NCBI RefSeq assembly: GCF_032854445.1
Contig: NC_088295.1
Span: 24,603,385 to 24,663,384 of the forward strand
DNA length: 60,000 bases
DNA from: Liolophura sinensis
Taxonomy: Eukaryota > Mollusca > Polyplacophora > Chitonida > Chitonidae
Reading direction: 5' to 3'
Part shown: positions 52,101-60,000 of the stretch, piece by piece
Position numbering within the stretch: position 1 is the first letter of the stretch
How the letters are laid out: every line of letters starts with the position of its first letter
Notes under the pieces: model-generated
Databases searched by the model: none
What the model was told of the DNA's origin: nothing
The model's input: only the letters and a program-made list of their open reading frames with translations
Program-made: the position numbers and the translations under genes

Positions 52101-55100
52101 GAAAGTATATTAACACTTAAATAACACCTTCATAAATTCTATTTGTTGTTTGATAAAGAATACCATAAATTTGATGATCATACAATCATGAAAAAAGGAT
52201 AACTTGTGATTTCTACCTATTTAATTCATATATCAAAAGCTGTACATATCCTCTAAATTAGTTATAAGTCTGTCATTAGTTGGCTTTTTTCAGGTTTGTT
52301 TTATAGAGGGCAGGGTGAGATGGTTTCGTTTAGCAGTGTACATACACTGTTTGGTCTGTAGTTCAACTTCCTTACAGATGTAAGCTTGGCCCTTTGATGT
52401 CTAGTTCAAGTTTACAAAGAAGTAGACAGACTGTCTCTAACTGTTGTCTGGTGAAGATGTTACGAGGACATGCCAGCCCACATGTTGAAACTTTCTTGCT
52501 ATTTTCAGATGGCTTTTATGTCCTTGGATTGAAAGCTGGTTGGTGCATGATCTTTAAAAAAAAAGAATCAGTTTCAATGCATTAATCCTGTCTACTACCT
52601 GGGGAGATAGTAAAGACCGGATGACCTAGATTAGGCAGTCTGTTTACCATATACCTGTGTTGACAAGTTTTATCTGCTTTTCTTGTTTACTCAGGAGAAC
52701 ATTTTACGGAGGTTACATCTTCACGTCGCTACAGATCACAATGAGGACACATGTACTGCGCCTCACTGTTTGTCTCACCAGAAGTTTGCCATGACAGTTT
52801 TTGATCAGGTATCATATCTCTCACAGATGTAGTCAGTTAGCTGTGTTGTCTGGGATGTACAGGGCTTCCACCCAACTCTATACAGCTGATACAAACTGAG
52901 CAGGAAAAAGCTGTCTGCCAATACAGACAAGTCAAACAAGAAATAAAACCCAGCACCCCTCCCCCCCCCCCCCCAAAAAAAATAAAAAAAAATAAAAATG
53001 CAAAGCTTGATCTCCAATGATAAAACTATAACACAAACTGTTTTCTTTTTGTGAAACAAGAAATATTTCATTTATTCATGTAATCTCTTTAGTGGCTCTT
53101 GAAAAGCAACAAACAAAAAAGTATGCAGAAAAAGAATTTCTTTTTTAGTTTTTTTACACTGAATATATCTGATATGGCTTAGTTAATACTTTCTTGTTTA
53201 CATTGCAGTTGGTGTGTCCATGTGGGGCTAAGACAGACCCGTTAAGGTTCCATGAACTCGTGCACTATGTTTCAGCCAGTGCCTTAGTGTAAGTCCTCTC
53301 CACACAATCCTATATTAAGCGTAAGAAATAGGTCAGAACACACTGCAGACCAGTTTAGCAAGACTGTAAAACTCAAATTAATTAAAAGTCATGATTTCAT
53401 TTTTTTATGGATGATCTATTCTTGTACTTATTGGGTAAGTCCGGTAAAATACAACATCAATGGATTTGCTTGCCTGAGGTTAGACGGATGATCTGAGTTT
53501 CATGTGTATGTTGTTTTGTTTTTTATGGGAGCAGATCCCAAGCCAAGCAGATGCGGGAAACGGGTGATGTGTTACACCCTGATAGGTTTGGACTGTTATT
53601 ACGGAACGCTGCGGCTATGGGGGACATCAGGAACTGTCCGGTATGTCCTTGCCTTAATTACCATACAGGACATCGAAAAAATAAACAGCTACCACAAGTG
53701 CAGATAAAACTGAGATCTGACCTAAGGTCTTTGGGTGTTAAGCAAAAACAAAGAAAGTAAACAGTATTTTAAATCAATTCATTTGCTTTTTTTGGTATTA
53801 AATTATCATGGTATTTTTGAGACTTAAATTGAAAGTTTCTTTAAACCTAATAATGATCTGTCAGTGCCTCTGGTTTAACCAAAACATTAAAGATCAATTC
53901 TTTTGTATCAGAAGAAGTCATTTTTAGATGATGATAAGTATATGCTTGTTTAGAACATTGTATGATTATTGTATCAATTTTCAGTCCATGTGCGGAAAGA
54001 AGGTTCAGATGAGGAGAACATTGTTAAACTTCCCTGATGTTGGTATGTTATGTTTTTAATACTTAGTTACATAATTTTATAGTGAAATGTTCTCATTTCA
54101 TTGAGAATATTCTGACTTGGATTACATTCTCACAAAAATCTATTACACTAATAATGAACTTGAACAAGTTTATTTAAGAGGAAGGTTAACAGTTGAGCTA
54201 TAAGTAAGGATAGATGTGATTGTGGGCTAAGGAAAGTCATGAGTGCGATCTTGATAGAGGTCAGTTGGTGTGACATGATACTGTGTGCCTGTGAGGAGTA
54301 TGGCAGGTTTGTTATGACAGTTGACACCTATGAGAGGCAGGTAACGTTGTTTGTACAGAAACAACTGGGTTTCACGGTGATAACTTAGCTGTGTGACACA
54401 TATGGGGGGCAGCACCAGCATGAGATTTTGACAGTCCTCTGTCATATTTCACGGAGGATTATTATTAAATATGGTTTAGACTTTGGATATTTATGAGGTT
54501 TCTTGTTAAACCTCGCTGATGTGATCCTTAGTTAAACTGCTAACTGCCCAGAATGATGTTTCCCATAATACACAAAAGTTAAGCACGGGAGGAGAGATTA
54601 TTTTTTCTTCAGTGTTGAAAAAGAAAGTTTTGAATCCTTTGGAGGGGTAATAATATTCTGCTTGATTAGAACCAATCCTTGCATTAGGGCAAGCAGATCT
54701 ATTCTGCTTGATTAGAACCAATCCTTGCATTAGGGCAAGCAGACCTATTCTGCTTGATTAGAACCAATCCTTGCATTAGGGCAAGCAGACCTATTTTGCT
54801 TGATTAGAACCAATCCTTGCATTAGGGCAAGCAGACCTATTCTGTTTGATTAGAACCAATCCTTGCATTAGGGCAAGCAGACCTATTCTGCTTGATTAGA
54901 ACCAATCCTTGCATTAAGGCAAGCAGACCTAGACTGTTAAAGCCCCATGTGTATCTCCATTTGTTAAAGACAGTGTGTAAAACCACCCAGTAAAGCCTAC
55001 TGAGGACTTAATATTTTCAGAGTTATGTCACTGATAAATGAGAAGTCGGTAAGATATTTAGGGAATCAAGTACAACTTGTCAAATTTGCCCAGTCACAGT

Positions 55101-58100
55101 GGATTTTGTATAGATTGGTTAGAAGATGGCTTCATTAAACCTGCAGACAGAAAAGCAACCATGGGCATGTGACTTTGTGCTTCTTGACTTTGTGTGATAA
55201 AAAGCTCTGGTTTTGTGTTTTCAGTGAGTATTGGTTTGATTTGGGACTCGGAGCGGCCCAGCGGAGAACTAGTCACAGATGTGTTGCGGAGTCTAGGCAC
55301 GACAATCATGCTCCAAGACGTAAGTGTGCCAAAAAACACGAATGTAGTCCTGAACTTGGTTTGCATCACCAACAGACGATGTGTGCATACACAACATTAA
55401 ACTTCTGTGAAGTCTGTGAACTTGACTGCTGCGTTAGGCATTGAAATTAAATGTCATTTAAGTACACATTGTATGCTTGTTTTATTGCTCACTCAGCTGT
55501 GAAAGTTTAATAGATCATGTACACAACTCGAGACAGACAATAAATAGTGTATTGAAAATAAATGCTGATTTCATTACCACATAGATTTTAATCAGTTTTC
55601 AAATTCAAATTTAAAATTGTTGATCAGAATATGTTGAAAACATAATGCTGCTTATTTTTTTATTGCATAGTTATATGGAAGATGTAAGGGACATAAAAGA
55701 GAATTTTTTTATAAACTATTTTTTCAGGTATTTCACTCTGTAATGACTGAAGATGGCAGCAAACTTCCTAAGCTGAATCTCTCAGCCCTGGTCTGTTATT
55801 ATGGAAAGCACTACTCCACATTTGTCTTCCACTCCAAGCTCAAAGTCTGGATCTATTTTGATGATGCGACTGTTAGAGAGGTAAGACAAATAAAGATTGT
55901 CAATATTGGTTGTTTGTGAGAGGTTAGCCATGGGCTAATACAGGCTCAGTGACCAGCCAGGGACCGGAGATTTAGACAAGGCTTGTGCTGGCGTAGCGAA
56001 CAAACAGCCACCCAAACAAGGACATAACAGTGCCTGTTTCCTCTCCCCTCTGCCACAGACCCTTTGCTGTGGGCTCCTGATATTGAGCGGTGGCTGAGGA
56101 GAGCCTTACTAGTGTAAGATCATAGCCCGCCAATGCGGCAAGATGAAGCATGACCTCTTTAGGTCTGTGCTTGCTGCCATGTTTGCCAGTTGTCCGCAAA
56201 TCCTGTTTAACCCCTTCTGTGAGATAATGGGCATTTGTTCAATGTGCCGAGACATTTTTGGGCAGCTGTGCCGTGTTGATGAGATAGAAGCTGTCAGATT
56301 ACAAGGATTGAACATTTCTCTCTAACTCTACCTCACTCACCTGTCTGACTACGGTAAAGAGTTAGATTGTTGTGTAGATTTGTAACCCAGACCATACGAT
56401 AACAGTGTTTGCCTTCCCTTACACCGTTTCTTTATTCATGTTCACTTCCTTATCGATTATGCAAATGTTGTAACTTTTTCTGTGATGGACATAGGATGAT
56501 GGGAGGAGGAGCTTAACAGGGAAGACACAAAATTTAAGAAAAACCATGATGTAATAATAGCAATGCCTTCTTCCTGAATGATCTAGATATGCATTGCCTT
56601 ACTACTTGTATGAATCCTACTTTTATGTCATTGCTTCAACAAAGTTGTATGACTTTCACAGTTGCTTGCTTATAGTGGTGATCATTTGAGGATGTGTGTT
56701 TGCAGATTGGTCCAAGGTGGGAGGATGTGGTACACAAGTGTGTAAGGAGCCGGTATCAACCCCTCTTACTGCTCTATACTAACCCCTACCCCACACTGCT
56801 TCCTGTACAGACAGCTCCACAGAAAACCACCATGCACCCAGGCTACAAGAAACCTACTCATGGTAAGAAGACTTATAGCTGTTTCCCTGAGGGTCATTTG
56901 TAATGTTTTGTAGGTGCTATAGTGGGTGAAGTACTTTTCAAAAAAGCTGATGACTCTACAAGGCAGTATAATATGGATACATAAAATCTTATTTGTAAAG
57001 TGTATTTCTCACAAAGTTTGGCATGTGAAAATGAACTTGCAGGAGCACGTGATGGCTTTAGAATGATACTTTTGATGCCAGCTCTGGAGTTTTTCTGATA
57101 ACAAATTAATCAGACTTCATAAAAAGACTTAAGTGGCTTTAAGTAGGTGGATGAAACACAAGCAAAATGTGTCACTAGGTGAAATACATTAATCGAAAAG
57201 TGAGTATAATGTTTGAGAAATGTTATAAACTAAATCTTGTTTAGGCTGATTTTGATAAATTATTTTTCCTATCAATTTCAGTTTCCCCTGAAGCTCCAAA
57301 ATCAAAACGTGACCCCCGTGCAGCCTTTGCCCATCAAAGGGCAACAGTTGGCCGAAGGGCTGTCACACCTGGCCCTGAAATGAATGGCAGCTCAGAGTAT
57401 GTGGAGCCAACAACTCGACGAGCCGTTACTCCGGGACCAGAACACTATGGTCATGAGTCTGACAGAGAAGGTGTCAAAGGCAAAAGCATTGAGCACAGCA
57501 GGCACAACAGCTTCCTTGTGGCAATGACTGGAAACAAAGTAGATGTGAACAATTCAGGAGGAAACCATAACCCAAATGGTTATTCACAAGACAGCCATTC
57601 CCTAATGGGGGAGTATGTGTACAGTAATGGTGTTATTCAGCCCTCGTTCATGAACAATGCTGATAGGTATGAATCGCAGAACTGTATGCCCGGTGAGGTG
57701 AATGATGAGTATAGGAAACACCCAGATGGGAGCGTTCCACCCTACAGTATGATGCCTTCTAACTGTGACATACCGAGGAAAGAGAGTTTTAAGAAAGGCA
57801 TCAGGGTCCATGGTGATGTGATTAGGTATATGGTAGATCAAACAAGAGGCCCTGGTGTAGATCATCAGGTGCAGATGGTGCCTAATAAAGGACGTCATTC
57901 GCGAAGCAGATCACAAAGTCATGAGGACACTCTTAGCATCTCATCAGAAACGAACTCTGGTGTAGCTAATTCCAGATCTAAGCCTAACCCTTATAATCAG
58001 GAAAATGGCAAAGCTGTCCATGGACCTGTTCAATCAGGTTTGGCGACTCTGCCCAGGAAGAAGCAGGACCAGAGGAATTCTAAAACACCGTCACCAACAG

Positions 58101-59810
58101 TTACGTTGAATCCAGCAGACCAGAGTCACGAAAGGCAAGGTTCTGCCAGTTCAACGGGCTCTGTTGTTCTCAACCCCAAATATCAGCAAGGTCATGGAGG
58201 TCAAGTTAGCAGGAGTGAGTACATGGACCAGAAGCATTTTATTAGGAAGCCGGAAGCTGGGGTACCACCAGGATCTACCCATCACTGGAGACAGGTTTCT
58301 GCCTCCTCCCAGGGCTCTTCCTCTACCCCCACCCCTACGGCGGTGGAGATGGGGCACCCTAGGATGATGGGAGGAGGAGCTTCCCAGGAACAATCTCCTA
58401 CTGATGCAGCCCTCAGTCAGGACTACATCAGCCGGAACATGGTGGAGAAGATTCTGAGTAAACAGCGGTTGACCCGCCAGGCTTCCTCGGCCAGCAGCAT
58501 GAGTGTACGCAGTAACACTAGCAGTAGTAGCATGGACAGTGACACTGGTCTACAGAAAACACTGAAATCAAAAGGCGGCAAGGACTCACTGAGTGTGGAG
58601 ATTCCATATGACAGTCTGTCTCTGGAGTCACAGAAGGATTCAGGTTATGGCAGTAGTGATAGGAATAGCTCCAGCTCTACAGGCAGTGTTACCATGGACC
58701 CCTTTGCCCAATACTTCATCAGCAGAAGTATGATTCCCCCCAAGACTGTCAATGATGCCTATGTGCAGAACTTTACTGACAGTTTCAAAGAATCCTTAGC
58801 AAACATGGAAAAGGAGGATAATGTGGACTCCTCATATGAACCCGTGGAATACAAAGGTCAAACCCCAAATTCATATACAATAAATTATGTTCAGCAGCAA
58901 CAACAACAACAGCAATCTCAGCAAGGACCAAACATGAACAATAAGCCTAATCATTTGTCTCAACACCACACCAGGGAGAAAGCTGAAAACAGCAAGAATG
59001 TCTATGTCAGTCATAAAGCTTCCAAGCCTCATCGCAAAACCTCAGTAGGAATAGTGAATGGTAGAGATTGTGTGTCTGTTGACGACAAGATTTATGGTAC
59101 ACAAATCTCAGATGGATTATCAGGTACGTGGCTGCTCAGTGAAAACAAGTCAATATTGCAGAGTAGGGGAGAGAACTCTTCTGATATATATATACTGGGA
59201 GATTATAAATCAAAGTTCGGTTGCTGTGCTTTATGTTTCTTTCTATAGTATTTCACATTGTATTTTTGCAATATAATGTCAAAGTGGGGAATTACATGAT
59301 AATTTGTAACTGCTGTGTATGCTGGCCAATTATTAAATTAGCAATACATGAGACTTGTTTGTGTTTCAGGCTCCAAACCACCTAGTGTTTCAAGGTCAGA
59401 AGAACATAGGGATGACTATGATCTCATTAATTTCAAATCTGGAATTCAGGTTCATGATATTTTGCCTGGTTACAGTGAAGGTAAGATATTTGCTTCTTGA
59501 TACGTTTCATTCTAAGCAAAGCCAAATAACAGAGAAACAAGTCAACTGTTTTGTACAAACTGTGGGAGACATGACTTCGTCATCACTCTATATACTTTCA
59601 GATCTGAAGGTTAAATTTTTGAGGAAATGAGATCATAATATAGACCTGTAATGGTGGCTGTGTTTGTTTTCTCAGCGGTTGCTGGATACCGAGGTAATGC
59701 TGAATTCCTGGAGTTATGTCACAAAGCGGAAGACATGATGGACAAGTGTATGTTAGCTGAGACATCTGTGGAGTTGCCCAGAGCCATCAACTGCTGCAAT
59801 GCTGCAGTCT
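37012..59810 (+). CDS. USP54: USP53/USP54-like ubiquitin-specific protease (13 exons, 3' end outside the window)
   Basis: Thirteen exons with mutually consistent phases encode about 1076 residues before the right edge. Residues about 33-365 form the USP domain: Cys box ([12 protein letters not shown], Cys at 43), [40 protein letters not shown]...CPSMCG zinc-type cysteines, GLIWDSE, and the His box [10 protein letters not shown] (His 305) with WIYFDD. Each block matches human USP53/USP54, more closely USP54. A Ser-rich disordered region (381-1031) follows, with the family motif [13 protein letters not shown] at 834, then an AE...CNAAV helix as in USP54. Vertebrate members were long listed as inactive; I recall recent work reporting K63-linked activity. 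One base is missing in the Cys-box exon. Symbol covers the USP53/54 ancestor. Confidence 0.95.
37161..46070 (+). other. USP53/54 intron (8.9 kb)
   Basis: The longest intron of the gene. It contains a C19-type tract (41380), a G13 run (43246), a 27-bp tandem duplication (45114) and scattered non-conserved frames such as the 111-codon minus-strand frame at 39171-39506. I see no SINE in it. Confidence 0.7.
45114..45167. repeat. 27-bp tandem duplication
   Basis: TGTGTTTTCTTACT, then A or G, then TAAGTATCCC, repeated twice with two differences. Confidence 0.93.
46071..46163 (+). CDS. USP54: USP53/54 exon (after the Cys box)
   Basis: [20 protein letters not shown] then [11 protein letters not shown], aligned with human USP54 [31 protein letters not shown]. 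Phase 0 on both sides. Confidence 0.97.
46164..51642 (+). other. USP53/54 intron (up to the SINE fragment)
   Basis: AT-rich, no exon recognised. A poly-A run at 48889-48906 and frames of 60-90 codons on both strands show no family signature. Confidence 0.6.
51643..51736 (+). mobile_element. SINE 3' fragment ending 23 bp before a USP53/54 exon
   Basis: CTCCCACCATAATGCTGGCC, GAGTACAGCTTAAAACA and an AAATCAAATAAATAAATAAA tail. Same strand as the gene. The next exon begins at 51760. Confidence 0.9.
51760..51894 (+). CDS. USP54: USP53/54 exon (MDDAAECF block)
   Basis: [20 protein letters not shown], then [20 protein letters not shown] and AAECF, matching human GIFNQFQ...[32 protein letters not shown]. 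Length 135 bp, phase 0; the acceptor follows a short TTTGTTTTGCATTGCAG tract. Confidence 0.97.
52695..52808 (+). CDS. USP54: USP53/54 exon (HCLSHQKFA block)
   Basis: [38 protein letters not shown]. Human USP54 has ENLLMRIHFHI...[20 protein letters not shown] in the same place. Phase 0. Confidence 0.97.
53209..53288 (+). CDS. USP54: USP53/54 exon (first zinc-type cysteine pair)
   Basis: [27 protein letters not shown]. Human USP54 reads [27 protein letters not shown]; the first Cys is Val-adjacent Leu here and one residue is missing between the other two. Donor read as TTAGT|GTAAGT, phase 2. Confidence 0.93.
53535..53640 (+). CDS. USP54: USP53/54 exon (fingers)
   Basis: [20 protein letters not shown] then [15 protein letters not shown], matching human [20 protein letters not shown]. 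Enters in phase 2 and leaves in phase 0. Confidence 0.95.
53985..54042 (+). CDS. USP54: USP53/54 exon (second zinc-type cysteine)
   Basis: [19 protein letters not shown], human SNCGERIRIRRVLMNAPQI. A 58-bp exon ending in phase 1 at GTATGT. Confidence 0.95.
54655..54930. repeat. 46-bp minisatellite, six copies, in a USP53/54 intron
   Basis: Six head-to-tail units (54655, 54701, 54747, 54793, 54839, 54885), nearly identical. Each begins ATTCTGCTTGATTAGAACCA and ends GGGCAAGCAGACCT. TCTGCTTG near the start and CAAGCAGA near the end are exact inverted repeats. Confidence 0.98.
55225..55319 (+). CDS. USP54: USP53/54 exon (GLIWDSE block)
   Basis: [20 protein letters not shown] then [12 protein letters not shown], human [31 protein letters not shown]. 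Phase 1 in, 0 out. Confidence 0.97.
55728..55880 (+). CDS. USP54: USP53/54 exon (His box)
   Basis: [40 protein letters not shown] and [11 protein letters not shown]. His 305 in GKHYS sits where canonical USPs have the catalytic His of GGHY; DD at 322-323 follows as in W..FDD. Phase 0. Confidence 0.97.
56706..56862 (+). CDS. USP54: USP53/54 exon (end of the USP domain)
   Basis: [35 protein letters not shown], then a basic/Pro linker. Human USP54: [32 protein letters not shown]. Ends in phase 1 at GTAAGA. Confidence 0.96.
57282..59123 (+). CDS. USP54: USP53/54 giant Ser-rich exon
   Basis: A 1842-bp exon covering residues 381-994 with no stop, rich in Ser, Asn, Gln, Pro and Arg, so predicted disordered. 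Notable parts: RRAVTPGPE repeated as [10 protein letters not shown] near the start, a Ser/Thr run ([20 protein letters not shown]), the conserved motif [13 protein letters not shown] (834 on; human USP54 SGYESSERNSSSP), and eight Gln at 918-925. The donor is TCAG|GTACGT, inside a longer frame that reads on into the intron to 59248. Confidence 0.95.
58892..58915 (+). repeat. CAG/CAA run encoding eight glutamines
   Basis: Two CAG, four CAA, one CAG and one CAA. The mixed codons make slippage less likely than in a pure repeat. Confidence 0.97.
59370..59480 (+). CDS. USP54: USP53/54 exon (linker)
   Basis: [20 protein letters not shown] then [16 protein letters not shown]. Good acceptor (gtgtttcag) and donor (GTAAGA); phases 1 and 1. 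No specific family match, assigned by phase and splice sites. Confidence 0.82.
59676..59810 (+). CDS. USP54: USP53/54 exon (USP54-like helical segment), gene continues past the window
   Basis: Encodes [20 protein letters not shown] then [19 protein letters not shown]. It resembles human USP54 [31 protein letters not shown], a helical repeat of TPR/MIT type. This favours the USP54-like over the USP53-like architecture. Donor GTGAGT, phase 1. Confidence 0.85.
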
Positions 59811-60000
59811 GTGAGTTTACCGTCACTCTTGTTTTTTTTTTTTACTTTAATTTTAACAATATTTAAGACATTCTTTGTCAAGTTTCTGGTTTATTCTACA
59901 AACTGTTTAGCTCTTAAATGAACCACGATGGCTATTGTAATAGGTTTTAGTATTAAATGTATTGCTTGATAGCCTGTATTACATATTTTTTCTCTTTAAT

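Noticed and set aside
59058-59276. Extension of the giant USP exon to the stop at 59248
   Set aside because: A consensus donor (TCAG|GTACGT) in the right phase precedes it and the next exon joins cleanly; the extension is hydrophobic intron translation. Intron retention remains possible.
1-60000. CRISPR arrays, bacterial operons, tRNA or rRNA genes
   Set aside because: The window is eukaryotic. The minisatellite at 54655 lacks unique spacers, and tRNA-like boxes occur only in SINE heads.

Overview
This is an invertebrate nuclear genome window. It is AT-rich and full of introns, microsatellites and palindromic ACATGT-type words, with dispersed short interspersed elements (SINEs). The SINEs have a tRNA-like head and a conserved 3' part ending in TCAAATAAATAAA, which resembles SINEs I associate with molluscs. 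A mollusc is the best guess; I cannot name the species.

Two protein-coding genes are supported, and most of the long open frames elsewhere are shadows. (1) On the minus strand, 10394 to 2537, nine coding exons encode a DNAJB12/DNAJB14-type ER-membrane J-protein of about 376 residues: start, J domain with HPD, His-rich linker, one membrane helix and DUF1977-type C-terminus. (2) On the plus strand, from an inferred non-coding first exon near 32.2 kb and a coding start at 37012, thirteen exons encode a USP53/USP54-type ubiquitin-specific protease. The gene runs off the right edge after about 1076 codons: full USP fold, a giant Ser-rich disordered exon, then a helical segment like that of USP54.

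The genes are head-to-head, separated by about 21 kb (10.6-31.9 kb) in which I recognise no gene. That interval holds TA and GATG repeats, SINE copies, a foldback-type repeat family, a 62-bp and a 125-bp tandem duplication, and a few unexplained open frames.

The two families have no known shared pathway: one acts in ER protein quality control, the other in K63-ubiquitin or junction biology. Their adjacency is notable because, from memory, human DNAJB12/USP54 share 10q22 and DNAJB14/USP53 share 4q, so this may be an ancestral linkage duplicated in vertebrates. Three one-base reading-frame conflicts interrupt otherwise perfectly conserved exons (DNAJB exon 3/4 junction, DNAJB exon 7, USP Cys-box exon). 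At least two sit in short homopolymers, so I read them as probable assembly indels rather than gene death. I did not find a convincing new biological system.
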